From NCBI GenBank assembly GCA_002418835.1, contig DIEX01000034.1:96182-160181 (forward strand): a stretch of 64,000 nt of DNA, in the 5' to 3' direction. Under the pieces are notes generated by a model, which was given only the letters and a program-made list of their open reading frames with translations, did no database searches and had not been told where the DNA came from. Of this stretch, positions 8,574 through 16,708 are shown in pieces. The translations under genes were made by a program, and so were the position numbers. The first letter of the stretch is position 1. Each line of letters starts with the position of its first letter. Origin of the DNA: Spirochaetia bacterium UBA5763 (GTDB lineage Bacteria; Spirochaetota; UBA4802; UBA5550).

Positions 8574-9368
8574 ATGAAAAGACTTATTTTTACATTATCA
8601 CTTTTCGTAATATTTCTGACTACAGTATTTCCTTCAGCGGGATCTGCAGTTGAAATGTCTGCGGGTATATATACCTGGTATGCATGGTGGGATTTAGCAG
8701 AAGATAATAACTGTGAATCTGACGTTGATCCGGCACTTCTTTATGGCCCGGCATTATCTGTAGGTTTTACTAATGACTTGAGCCTCACATTTGTTTTTCT
8801 TTACGGGAAATTCGATGTGAAGGAAACAGATTATGACGAGTATTACACGTCCGGAGGCACAGAGGATATTGAATATTATAATTATGAAATGAATAGAATT
8901 GATAGTGATATTGCCCTGAATTATAAATTGAACAGTTATCTGAAAATTTATTTAGGAGCAAAATATACCAGTTATAGTTATGATATGGATCCTGATGATA
9001 ATTCTATAGGTATGTCTGCAGAGATTGACTTTGCTGTCTTCGGTCCGGGAGCCGGGATCGGCATTACATTGCCACTGGGCAATAATTTTTACTTCATAGG
9101 TAATCTGGGAGGTTTTTATCTATGGGGAGAGGAAGAAAGGTCGTTTTCGGGAGAACCAACTCAAAAATCTGACTGTAAAGATTATGGTGCCAACATAGGC
9201 GTCTCAGTTGCTTATTATATTGAGCCTGCTTCAACAACAATAAGCCTCGGCGGAAGATACCAGTATATAAAAACCTGGGTTGAAGGGGATGATGTAGACT
9301 CAGACGAGACTGACACAGAAAAATTTTACGGTATAACCCTCTCAGCGACTTACTCTTTCAGTATCTAA
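8574..9368 (+). CDS. outer-membrane beta-barrel protein, copy 2
   Basis: A 264-residue paralogue of the 7314 protein, with the same signal peptide, strand pattern and C-terminus (YSFSI). The main difference is a Tyr/Asp/Glu-rich insertion of about 11 residues in the loop after FLYGKFDV (about residues 85-110), which would be an exposed loop in a barrel; a second acidic loop lies near residue 240. The pattern fits tandem duplication followed by loop divergence, as seen in surface proteins under phage or host pressure, but that reading is inference. An own ribosome site (TTTAAGGAGT) and a duplicated leader suggest independent transcription. Confidence 0.85.
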   Translation: MKRLIFTLSLFVIFLTTVFPSAGSAVEMSAGIYTWYAWWDLAEDNNCESDVDPALLYGPALSVGFTNDLSLTFVFLYGKFDVKETDYDEYYTSGGTEDIEYYNYEMNRIDSDIALNYKLNSYLKIYLGAKYTSYSYDMDPDDNSIGMSAEIDFAVFGPGAGIGITLPLGNNFYFIGNLGGFYLWGEEERSFSGEPTQKSDCKDYGANIGVSVAYYIEPASTTISLGGRYQYIKTWVEGDDVDSDETDTEKFYGITLSATYSFSI

Positions 9369-9385
9369 CAGCTGAATCTGTAATA

Positions 9386-9418
9386 CAATGCCAGACAATA
9401 TTTTATTGTCTGGCATTG
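9386..9418. terminator. perfect 15-bp hairpin between convergent genes
   Basis: The 15-nt arm 9386-9400 (CAATGCCAGACAATA) is an exact inverted repeat of 9404-9418 around a TTT loop. It sits between the stop at 9368 and the stop of the opposing gene at 9424, so it probably serves both strands, although neither side has a long T run. Confidence 0.65.
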
Positions 9419-9423
9419 ATTAA

Positions 9424-9897
9424 TTATTTCTTCTTCCCTTTCTCTTCAGATTTCCCCTTTTTATCTTTGCCGCCTTTCTTTTTATCTTTCATCTTTTTTG
9501 ATTTTTCCTTGCTCTTTTCTTTAAGAGCTTTGAACTCCGGTGAACCAGGTTTTATACCCATATCTTTTGCGATAAAACCCCAGCCTTTAGCTTTGTTTTT
9601 CTTGAAACTTTTTACTACATCATCAAGTGGTTTTTTGGACTGTCTGCTGGTCTCAAGAGCCATGTAGGCATCTCCATTGGTCATCCCTTCTTTTGTAGTC
9701 AGTTCTTCGACTTTTTGAGCGGGTACATTGAATTCAGAAGCCAGCTCCTGATTGAATTCAGCCTTTGCATCTGTCGTGTCTGTTGTTATGCTTTGAATGT
9801 CTGCTGTGAATTCATCAGCAGCATTAAGCACCGGTACAGATGAAAAAATAAATGCAGTAATTAATGCGAACATCAATGATTTGAAAAAGGTATTCAT
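9424..9897 (-). CDS. exported Lys-rich protein, unknown
   Basis: A 157-residue protein with a 26-residue signal peptide (cleavage near LNA-AD) and a very strong ribosome site (AGGAGGA, 7 nt upstream). The middle (about 27-120) is predicted helical, with GWGFIAKDMGIKPGSPEFKALK-type sequence; I have seen similar GIKPGSPEF motifs in uncharacterised periplasmic proteins of other bacteria but cannot name a function. The last 35 residues are almost all Lys, Glu and Gly, a basic tail that could bind nucleic acid, LPS or peptidoglycan. It stands alone between convergent and divergent neighbours. Confidence 0.8.
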   Translation of the reverse strand: MNTFFKSLMFALITAFIFSSVPVLNAADEFTADIQSITTDTTDAKAEFNQELASEFNVPAQKVEELTTKEGMTNGDAYMALETSRQSKKPLDDVVKSFKKNKAKGWGFIAKDMGIKPGSPEFKALKEKSKEKSKKMKDKKKGGKDKKGKSEEKGKKK

Positions 9898-10004
9898 TTA
9901 AGATCCTCCTGGATTTTTTAAAATATAATGATTATCTATATATTAATAAAATTCAGCGGGGAAACTTTTTTGAAGGATAAAAATTCATTTTATTACTGTT
10001 TTCT

Positions 10005-10126
10005 GCTAAGTTTTGTGGTTAAAAGGGATGTTATAGCAGACTTTTGCTAAGTTTTCAGGTTTAAAAGATGCGTTATTGAGGTTTTTGCTATGTTTCGGGG
10101 TTAAGATGCGCGTTATCAGGGTATTT
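10005..10126. repeat. 41-bp tandem repeat, three degenerate units
   Basis: Units at 10005-10045, 10046-10086 and 10087-10126 all begin GCTA(A/T)GTTT and share GGTT.AA and GTTAT at the same offsets; a fourth decayed start may follow near 10127. It lies in the 325-bp gap between the Lys-rich protein and the acetyltransferase and overlaps no supported gene. Confidence 0.6.
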
Positions 10127-10222
10127 GTTGTGTTGACAGAGGGCTTTATTGATATATGGTAATACCTCATCTTCACAGCCCTCTTGCCAGTGGCAGAGAT
10201 TGTGGGAAAGGATAAAGTATAA

Positions 10223-10642
10223 ATGATTAGAGAATTTAAACATTCAGATATGGACTCTGTTCTTGATACATGGCTTGAGTCTTCTCTTGAGGCCCATGAT
10301 TTCATTGACAGAGAATTCTGGGAGTCCAATGTTTCCGCTATGAGGGATTTATATCTCCCATCAGCAGAGGTATATGTCAATGAGGATGAGGGGAAGGTTA
10401 ACGGGTTTATCGCCATTGTCGGAGATTCGATTGCCGCGCTCTTTGTGTCCCCCGCATCGCAGGGGAGGGGAATAGGTACCGGGCTTTTAAATAAAGCAAA
10501 GGAGCTCCGCAGTACCCTGGATCTCTGCGTATATAAGGAAAACTTAAAGAGCTTTGAATTTTATAAGAGGCATCTGTTTGCCGCAGAGGGTGAAAATGTA
10601 GATGCCAGGACCGGTTGTGTACAGATATTGATGAGGTGGTGA
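10223..10642 (+). CDS. GNAT N-acetyltransferase, YjaB-like
   Basis: A 139-residue GCN5-related acetyltransferase that would transfer acetyl from acetyl-CoA to an amine. The acetyl-CoA binding motif A is clear: ALFVSPASQGRGIGTGLL (about residues 72-89, core QGRGIG). The N-terminal pattern, with THDFI-like AHDFIDREFW and LFVSP after motif A, resembles E. coli YjaB, as does NLKSFEFYKR near the C-terminus. The usual GF after FYKR is replaced by LF. The substrate is unknown. The next gene starts 10 nt downstream, so the two are probably co-transcribed. Confidence 0.85.
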   Translation: MIREFKHSDMDSVLDTWLESSLEAHDFIDREFWESNVSAMRDLYLPSAEVYVNEDEGKVNGFIAIVGDSIAALFVSPASQGRGIGTGLLNKAKELRSTLDLCVYKENLKSFEFYKRHLFAAEGENVDARTGCVQILMRW

Positions 10643-10652
10643 GTAGAATATA

Positions 10653-11201
10653 ATGAAAGTATATGTAATAATTCTCCTGTTGATTTTTTCAGTTAATGTA
10701 TCTGCGCAGGAAGTGCAACCTTTTTCAGAATTAATTTCATTAGTTGCCAGAAAAAACGGATGGACATTTGATCGCAGGGAAAACGCGGCTTTATTTCACA
10801 AAGAAAAAAAACGCTTAGGTGAAGCTTTTATTCCTGAACTGCTGAAATTTGTCAGTGATGATATAGACCGTCATTATAATGCCGCAATGTTTTTGTCAGA
10901 ACCCTATTATCTTGGTAATGAAAAACCGATGAATGAAACAGCTTTGCTGATTTATCACCAGGGGATAGTACTGACTCAAAAAAGTTCTGATGGTATGGCT
11001 AAATTTGATGAACTACCCTTCAGGGTGTTGACTGCAATTCTGGCACAGAGAATGGGGTATAAATCATTGGCTGTTTATCATAAAACAGCGGCAGAAAAAT
11101 TAATCAGAACAAAAGAATATGAAGGGTGTTTCCCCGCAATTGACGATAGCGACAGTGAAGTTTATGATGGAATAAAAGATGACGGGGTATCTGTAAAGTA
11201 A
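10653..11201 (+). CDS. exported protein of unknown function
   Basis: A 182-residue protein with a short signal peptide (cleavage near VSA-QE) and no other membrane segment, so probably periplasmic. The body is mixed helical with no motif I recognise. It lies 10 nt after the acetyltransferase gene, suggesting one transcript, though no functional link is evident. Codon use looks more AT-rich than in katG downstream. Confidence 0.7.
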   Translation: MKVYVIILLLIFSVNVSAQEVQPFSELISLVARKNGWTFDRRENAALFHKEKKRLGEAFIPELLKFVSDDIDRHYNAAMFLSEPYYLGNEKPMNETALLIYHQGIVLTQKSSDGMAKFDELPFRVLTAILAQRMGYKSLAVYHKTAAEKLIRTKEYEGCFPAIDDSDSEVYDGIKDDGVSVK

Positions 11202-11718
11202 TACGCTTTATGCAGTGGGGCATGAATGCCTGACCCTTTTGTCATATTATATCAATGTTTATTCCTAAAGATATTTTTTAGTGCGAAGCTATAAATATAA
11301 TTTTCTGTCATACCGGCTGTAGCGAAGCGAAATGCCGGTATCTTGATGGTAAAAAAATAATATTATGACCTTATATTTATTGAATCCTTAAGATTCCGGT
11401 ATTCCCTATCGGAAAACCGGAATGACAGACTTTTTATAATGATGATATAGATAGTCTTTTATAGAGCTTTTTCTTCTTAAAAATCTTTTAGGAATTATTA
11501 CTGAAATTATATACTTTTTTTCTCCAACCAGTTTTCCAACCGGCTCACCTTCAGCTCCTGCTGATATATCAAAATTATAAATATAAAACCTCTTTTTTTT
11601 GCATTAGTACATTTCCGGCAGTATATTGAACATCACCCTTTTAACGGAATTCTCACAACTTCCATTAATCAGACGGGTTTAAAATATTTAAAATCAGGAT
11701 AACAAGAGGTGGAGCTAT
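11202..11718. other. intergenic region before katG
   Basis: 517 bp with no supported gene. It contains dispersed element A (11306-11427) and the katG leader. Near the gene is an AT-rich near-palindrome (about 11678-11693); I do not claim it as a PerR or Fur box. The katG ribosome site is AGAGGTGGAG. Confidence 0.6.
11306..11427 (+). repeat. dispersed REP/MITE-like element A
   Basis: 122 bp bounded by TGTCA and TGACA. The left half is a palindrome, TACCGGC (11311-11317) with GCCGGTA (11334-11340) around AGCGAAGCG; the right half is ATTCCGGT (11393-11400) with ACCGGAAT (11415-11422). The same modules recur in reverse orientation at 18332-18436. No coding capacity. Confidence 0.75.
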
Positions 11719-13902
11719 ATGAAAGAAGAGAGTAAATGCCCTGTAACAGGGAGTACTGCCCGCAGGGGCACATCCAACCGCGACTGGTGGCCGAATCAGC
11801 TGAACCTGAATATATTGCATCAGCACTCAGCCAAAAGCGACCCCATGGGTAGTAATTTTAATTACAGAGAGGAGTTTAAAAAACTCGATCTGAAAGCCAT
11901 AAAAGATGACCTTTACAAACTTATGACAGATTCGCAGGAGTGGTGGCCCGCTGACTGGGGGCATTACGGCCCGCTTTTTATACGCATGGCATGGCACAGC
12001 GCGGGTACATACCGCATGGGTGACGGCCGCGGCGGAGCGGGTAACGGCACACAGCGTTTCGCACCACTCAACAGCTGGCCAGATAATGTGAACCTGGACA
12101 AGGCCCGCAGGCTGCTGTGGCCGATTAAAAAGAAATACGGTAAAAAGATATCATGGGCAGACCTTATGATCCTCGCTGGAAACTGTGCCCTTGAGTCAAT
12201 GGGCTTTAAGACATTCGGTTTCGCCGGAGGGCGTGAGGATGTGTGGGAGCCTGATGAAGATATCTACTGGGGAGCGGAAAGCGAGTGGCTTGGGGACAAA
12301 CGCTACACAGGCGAGCGGGATCTTGAAAATCCTCTTGCTGCTGTACAGATGGGGCTTATCTATGTAAACCCAGAAGGTCCTAACGGAGAACCGATACCCG
12401 CTTCTTCAGGGCATGATGTACGGGAGACCTTTGCCCGAATGGCTATGAATGATGAGGAGACAGTGGCCCTTGTTGCAGGGGGTCACACTTTCGGCAAGTG
12501 TCATGGTGCCGGAGATGCAAAACTGGTGGGGCCCGAGCCTGAAGCAGCACCCATTGAAGAGCAGGGCCTGGGCTGGAAGAGCAGCTATAAAAGCGGTAAG
12601 GGGGGTGACACAATTTCAAGCGGAATTGAGGGAGCATGGAAACCGAACCCGACAAAATGGGACATGGGTTATCTCAAGGTTCTCTTTAAATATGAGTGGG
12701 AGCTGCTTAAGAGCCCTGCCGGCGCATACCAGTGGCTCGCAAAGGATGTGGCTGATGAGGACATGGTTGTTGATGCCCATGATAAATCGAAGAAGGTGCG
12801 ACCCATGATGACCACTGCGGACCTCTCTCTGAAGTTTGATCCTGCTTACGAAAAAATTTCCAGGCGCTATCTGGAAAATCCGGATGAATTCGCCGATGCT
12901 TTTGCCCGTGCATGGTTTAAGCTGACACACCGCGACATGGGGCCCCATTCACGATACCTCGGTGCGGAGGTTCCGGCTGAGGAACTGATCTGGCAGGACC
13001 CTGTGCCGGTAGCGGATTATAAGCTGATTGAAGAGAAGGAGATCGCCTATCTCAAGGAGAAGATTCTTGATTCAGGATTATCTGTGCCGGAACTGGTTTA
13101 CACTGCATGGTCCTCAGCATCGACATTTCGCGGCTCGGACAAACGGGGAGGAGCAAACGGCGCGCGCATACGCCTTGAGCCTCAGAGCGGGTGGGAGGTG
13201 AACCGCCCCGCAGAGTTGAAGAAAGTACTGGAGACTTTGGAGAAAATCTGGAAGGAGTATAACGGCGCGCAGTCAGGGGGGAAGAGGGTCTCTATTGCTG
13301 ACCTGATTGTTCTTGCAGGGTGTGCAGGGGTCCAACAGGCGGCAAAGAATGCCGGTCATAGTATCATTGTTCCATTCACTCCGGGACGTACTGATGCAAC
13401 ACAGGAGCAGACAGATGCGGCATCTTTCTCTGTACTGGAACCGGTTGCTGACGGGTTCAGAAATTTCCTAAAGGCAAAATACTCGGTAGGTGCGGAGGAA
13501 CTCCTTGTTGATAAGGCCCAGCTACTGACTCTCACAGCTCCTGAGATGACAGTGCTCATCGGCGGGATGCGTGTAATGAATGCAAATTACGGGAAGTCGA
13601 AGCATGGAGTTTTCACAGAGAGGCCTGAAGCTCTCACCAATGATTTCTTTGTGAACCTGCTTGATATGGCTACTGAATGGAAACCTTCATCAGAAGATAA
13701 AGACATTTACGAAGGTTATGACCGGGCTACAGGTAAACTGAAATGGACAGGAACTCGTGTTGACCTTCTTTTTGGAGCAAATTCTCAGCTCAGAGCCATT
13801 GCGGAGGTATACGCCTGCGAGGATTCAAAGGAGAAGTTCCTTAATGACTTCGTGAAAGCCTGGACAAAGGTGATGAACGCGGACAGGTTTGACCTGGAGT
13901 AA
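11719..13902 (+). CDS. katG: catalase-peroxidase
   Basis: A 727-residue haem enzyme that removes hydrogen peroxide by catalase and peroxidase reactions; the length is normal for a bacterial KatG. Distal residues R89, W92 and H93 lie in RMAWHSAGTYR; the proximal haem ligand is H256 in GGHTFGK. All three residues of the Met-Tyr-Trp crosslink needed for catalase activity are present: W92, Y215 (LIYVNPEGPNG) and M241 (RMAMND). The C-terminal duplicated domain is complete. No signal peptide, so cytoplasmic. It is transcribed alone, with ribosome site AGAGGTGG before and a strong terminator after. It probably responds to peroxide, but I see no convincing OxyR or PerR site. Confidence 0.98.
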   Translation: MKEESKCPVTGSTARRGTSNRDWWPNQLNLNILHQHSAKSDPMGSNFNYREEFKKLDLKAIKDDLYKLMTDSQEWWPADWGHYGPLFIRMAWHSAGTYRMGDGRGGAGNGTQRFAPLNSWPDNVNLDKARRLLWPIKKKYGKKISWADLMILAGNCALESMGFKTFGFAGGREDVWEPDEDIYWGAESEWLGDKRYTGERDLENPLAAVQMGLIYVNPEGPNGEPIPASSGHDVRETFARMAMNDEETVALVAGGHTFGKCHGAGDAKLVGPEPEAAPIEEQGLGWKSSYKSGKGGDTISSGIEGAWKPNPTKWDMGYLKVLFKYEWELLKSPAGAYQWLAKDVADEDMVVDAHDKSKKVRPMMTTADLSLKFDPAYEKISRRYLENPDEFADAFARAWFKLTHRDMGPHSRYLGAEVPAEELIWQDPVPVADYKLIEEKEIAYLKEKILDSGLSVPELVYTAWSSASTFRGSDKRGGANGARIRLEPQSGWEVNRPAELKKVLETLEKIWKEYNGAQSGGKRVSIADLIVLAGCAGVQQAAKNAGHSIIVPFTPGRTDATQEQTDAASFSVLEPVADGFRNFLKAKYSVGAEELLVDKAQLLTLTAPEMTVLIGGMRVMNANYGKSKHGVFTERPEALTNDFFVNLLDMATEWKPSSEDKDIYEGYDRATGKLKWTGTRVDLLFGANSQLRAIAEVYACEDSKEKFLNDFVKAWTKVMNADRFDLE

Positions 13903-13928
13903 TCCACGGTTCAATAATCCGCATCAGA

Positions 13929-13968
13929 AAAGCGCGGCTTTACAGAATATGTAATGCCGCGCTTTGTT
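13929..13968 (+). terminator. intrinsic terminator after katG
   Basis: AAAGCGCGGC (13929-13938) pairs perfectly with GCCGCGCTTT (13955-13964) over a 16-nt loop, followed by a short T-rich tail. Confidence 0.75.
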
Positions 13969-14094
13969 ATGTTATAATCTCGTTTTCATATTGACTTTCC
14001 TTTTTTTGATGTATAAATTGAAATATATCAAAGGGGGAACCATATACTTAAGATGGATATGGATTTTATTCCGTATATAAAAAAAGCCTGATAT

Positions 14095-15408
14095 ATGCCA
14101 AACAGAAAAAATGAAAAAACAGCAGTATTAATTTCAGGTGCAAGTGATGAACTTATATCATGGCTGGTAAATATTACTGAAGTTATAAACTATATACCGG
14201 GGAAGGTTTACGATTCACCGTTTAAGCCTGCTGCTCTGATTACAGGGGACACGGAAAAAGTAGATTCACTTCTCCAGGTGCGGAATGAACTATATCCGGG
14301 AACACCTGTTATCTATGCAGGTGAAGTTGAAAAAGCCCCCCCCGGTGTTGATGATATATTATCCCCTCCGTATAATGATGCCACCCTCAGGATTTTCAGC
14401 AGGAGGCTTCACTACCTGGGCTCCATATCAAGGGAGATAGGTTCACTGAGGAGCAGGCTCAGGCACCGTGAGATATTCAATTCTATTATAGGTGAAAGCA
14501 GCCCTATGCTTGATCTCTTTTCTGCAATGGACAGGGTTATTGACTTTGATGTCAATGTGCTTATAACAGGTGAAAGCGGAACAGGGAAAGAGCTTGTTGC
14601 ACGGGCGATACATGACGGCAGCAGCAGGCGGGGAGGCCCCTTTGTGGAGGTGAACTGCGCGGGGATTGCGCAGGATATTGCTGACAGCCTTCTGTTCGGA
14701 CATGTGAAGGGCGCTTTCACAGGTGCAAACAGTGACCATACCGGATTCTTTGAACAGGCGGATCACGGAACAATCTTCCTTGATGAGATCGGTGAACTGA
14801 ATGCCGAGGTGCAGTCAAAACTCCTCCGTGTTCTTGAAAATAAAAAGGTGAGGCGCGTAGGTGGTAAGACAGAGAAGGAGATAAACTTCAGGGTTATATC
14901 AGCCACTAACCGCCCGCTTGCTGATGAGATTAACGCTAAGCGTTTCAGGAGCGACCTCTACTTCAGACTGGAGCAGTACACCCTGAAGGTGCCTCCGCTC
15001 CGTGAACGTAAAGGGGACATCTCTCTGCTTGCCCGTCACTTCCTGCGGGAAATCTGCTCTTTCTATGATCTTGGAGAGATGTCATTCTCCGATTACGTTA
15101 TGTATGATCTTGAATCGCGGCAGTGGCCCGGTAATGTGCGTGAACTGCGTCACCATGTACAGCGCCTTGCTCTCCAGAGCATGGATGACGTGATAAGGGA
15201 TATTGAGCCCCCTGAATTCGGATCCTCGAAAAAGGAGCAGGGCATATGTGAAGAAACTGACGATATTATCCCCCTTGAAGAACTTGAAAGAAGGGAGATA
15301 CAGAAAGCCTACAATAAATTTAACGGCGAAATTGAAAGGGCGGCTGTTGCACTTGGTATAAGCAGGGCTACGCTGTACCGGAAACTCAAAATATACGGTT
15401 TAATGTAA
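14095..15408 (+). CDS. sigma-54-dependent transcriptional activator with degenerate receiver
   Basis: A 437-residue NtrC-family enhancer-binding protein. The AAA+ domain (about 135-370) has Walker A GESGTGKE, the sigma-54 contact loop GAFTGA, Walker B TIFLDEIGE and the PLRERKGDI region. A FIS-type helix-turn-helix ends the protein (AAVALGISRATLYRKLK). The first about 110 residues have a receiver-like rhythm but lack a normal phospho-acceptor Asp (ALITGDTEK where LLLDxxMP is expected) and the conserved Lys (LSPPYND), so control is probably not by ordinary phosphorylation. Downstream lie two matching palindromic sites, a -24/-12 promoter and a lipoprotein gene, the likely target. The ribosome site is weak. 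Confidence 0.93.
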   Translation: MPNRKNEKTAVLISGASDELISWLVNITEVINYIPGKVYDSPFKPAALITGDTEKVDSLLQVRNELYPGTPVIYAGEVEKAPPGVDDILSPPYNDATLRIFSRRLHYLGSISREIGSLRSRLRHREIFNSIIGESSPMLDLFSAMDRVIDFDVNVLITGESGTGKELVARAIHDGSSRRGGPFVEVNCAGIAQDIADSLLFGHVKGAFTGANSDHTGFFEQADHGTIFLDEIGELNAEVQSKLLRVLENKKVRRVGGKTEKEINFRVISATNRPLADEINAKRFRSDLYFRLEQYTLKVPPLRERKGDISLLARHFLREICSFYDLGEMSFSDYVMYDLESRQWPGNVRELRHHVQRLALQSMDDVIRDIEPPEFGSSKKEQGICEETDDIIPLEELERREIQKAYNKFNGEIERAAVALGISRATLYRKLKIYGLM

Positions 15409-15415
15409 AATACTC

Positions 15416-15470
15416 TGTATCAAAATGAGATTATTCTCACAACCTGTCTCAAAATGAGAAAAAATGTCTC
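15416..15470. promoter_or_regulatory. palindromic upstream activating sites
   Basis: TGT(A/C)TCAAAATGAGA occurs at 15416-15430 and 15445-15459 (one mismatch), 29 bp apart. The second holds the perfect palindrome TCTCAAAATGAGA (15447-15459). Further half-sites TCTCA (15435-15439) and TGTCTC (15465-15470) are nearby. The block lies about 210-270 bp upstream of the sigma-54 promoter at 15672, a usual enhancer distance, and directly after the activator gene. Confidence 0.7.
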
Positions 15471-15550
15471 CCTATACTCCGGCTTTTAACTCAATTCTCT
15501 TCTGCTCTTCCAGCTCTCTACGGTCGTCTCAGCGGCTGACGCTTCTTCGA

Positions 15551-15584
15551 AATTACAATTTAATGTTCTAATTCAATTGTAATT
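15551..15584. promoter_or_regulatory. 10-bp inverted repeat between enhancer and promoter
   Basis: AATTACAATT (15551-15560) and AATTGTAATT (15575-15584) are exact reverse complements around a 14-nt spacer. It may be a binding site or a bend region; it does not look like a terminator. Confidence 0.4.
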
Positions 15585-15671
15585 TGATGTAATGCAGCAG
15601 TTTTGCGTTTTTTATATGCATAAACATACTATTTACATAAGTGATAATCAGGCAATCTTCTTTATACAGTA

Positions 15672-15688
15672 TTGGCACGGAACCTGCA
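15672..15688 (+). promoter_or_regulatory. sigma-54 (-24/-12) promoter
   Basis: TTGGCACGGAACCTGCA matches the consensus YTGGCACGRNNNTTGCW at nearly every position, with GG and GC exactly 12 bp apart. Transcription should start near 15699, about 25 nt before the lipoprotein start, leaving room for the AAAGGAGGT ribosome site. Confidence 0.88.
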
Positions 15689-15724
15689 TAATATAAGGTA
15701 TAATGACTGAAAAGGAGGTCGATT

Positions 15725-16618
15725 ATGAATAAAATGATAATACTTCTGATACTTGCTATGTTTGCGTTTTCATGCGGCGGTTCCTCCGGTGGCGGTACAG
15801 GCGCTGTTAATAATACAGGAACAGTTGCTTCTGATGATAATAGCGGAAGCACCGGTAATACAGGTGATAACTCAACAGCTGAAAAACCTTCAACCACTGA
15901 CAGTATTAATGATGTGGTGAGAGATTCTGACGGCGCCATTGCTGAAGTTGAACCGGTTGATTTTGAGATAACAGTTGTAGACATGGAAGGCCGGCCGCTA
16001 AGCAATGCTATTGTCACTCTCAAGGATGAGAATGATTCAGTAGTTACATCGGCATTAAGTGATGAAGTCGGGCTTGTGCTCTTTACAGTACCTGTTGAGA
16101 CTGATGATACAATCGCAACAATAAGTATTCTTCATCCGGAGTATGAAGCGCGCGAGATATCTGTTGACGGTATAGGATCTCTTGAAGCTGTAATAAGGAC
16201 AGTGAGTCTTGAAGCAGCAACTGAGCCTGTTATCAGGACAGATACAGATGGTGATGGAATACCTGATGAAGTTGACGCGTTCCCGGCAGACAGTGAGCTT
16301 GCTTTTGTATCAAAAGGCCGGTTTACATTAAAATTTGCTGAAGCTGGATTTGTTGTGAAGCTTCATATTACAGAAAAGCTTAATATAAGGAATGAAGTAG
16401 TTGAGGTAACTCTTCACTCAATTCCTGTTGAAGCAGGCGAAGCAGGTTACCTGTTCGGGGTGAATATCAATGATGAAAGAGTATTGCTTATCAGGGATTT
16501 AAATACAGGTTCAACAAAACCTGTGATGATAAACTTTAAACTCAGAACACCTGTACCAAGGGCAGATATGCCGGTTATGCCGTATGAGCCCTTTGTTAAA
16601 CCGGTTGGGGATCTATAA
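15725..16618 (+). CDS. lipoprotein with carboxypeptidase-regulatory-like and calcium-binding-repeat segments
   Basis: A 297-residue lipoprotein: signal peptide with lipobox AFSC (Cys17), then a Gly/Ser/Thr/Asn-rich linker to about residue 70. A beta-sandwich-like segment (about 78-160, EGRPLSNAIVTLKD, SDEVGLVLF) resembles carboxypeptidase-regulatory-like domains. Near 175-190 a thrombospondin type 3/EF-like loop, DTDGDGIPDEVDAFP, would bind calcium. The remaining about 100 residues are unassigned. A strong ribosome site (AAAGGAGGT) and the sigma-54 promoter at 15672 precede it, and a terminator follows, so it appears to be a one-gene regulon of the adjacent activator. The surface role is unknown. 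Confidence 0.85.
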   Translation: MNKMIILLILAMFAFSCGGSSGGGTGAVNNTGTVASDDNSGSTGNTGDNSTAEKPSTTDSINDVVRDSDGAIAEVEPVDFEITVVDMEGRPLSNAIVTLKDENDSVVTSALSDEVGLVLFTVPVETDDTIATISILHPEYEAREISVDGIGSLEAVIRTVSLEAATEPVIRTDTDGDGIPDEVDAFPADSELAFVSKGRFTLKFAEAGFVVKLHITEKLNIRNEVVEVTLHSIPVEAGEAGYLFGVNINDERVLLIRDLNTGSTKPVMINFKLRTPVPRADMPVMPYEPFVKPVGDL

Positions 16619-16630
16619 GAGTGAATTCCG

Positions 16631-16657
16631 GCCCCGCAATAATGCGGGGCTTTTTAT
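16631..16657 (+). terminator. intrinsic terminator after the sigma-54-controlled lipoprotein gene
   Basis: GCCCCGCA (16631-16638) pairs with TGCGGGGC (16643-16650) over an ATAA loop, followed by TTTTTATT. Confidence 0.9.
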
Positions 16658-16708
16658 TCATCCGGATATGAACATGGCATGCACATATCTGAAGAGGATC
16701 ACTAAGGC

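Noticed and set aside
11306..11427. Dispersed palindromes considered as CRISPR or insertion sequence ends
   Set aside because: No regular repeat-spacer array and no transposase frame; best explained as REP/MITE-like elements.
11678..11693. AT-rich near-palindrome before katG considered as a PerR/Fur-type operator
   Set aside because: Does not match a box pattern I can defend and such palindromes are expected by chance in AT-rich DNA.
12436..12441. Suspected loss of the crosslink Met in KatG
   Set aside because: The Met is in RMAMND (M241), 15 residues before the proximal His as in M. tuberculosis KatG; the EEQGLGW segment is not the site.
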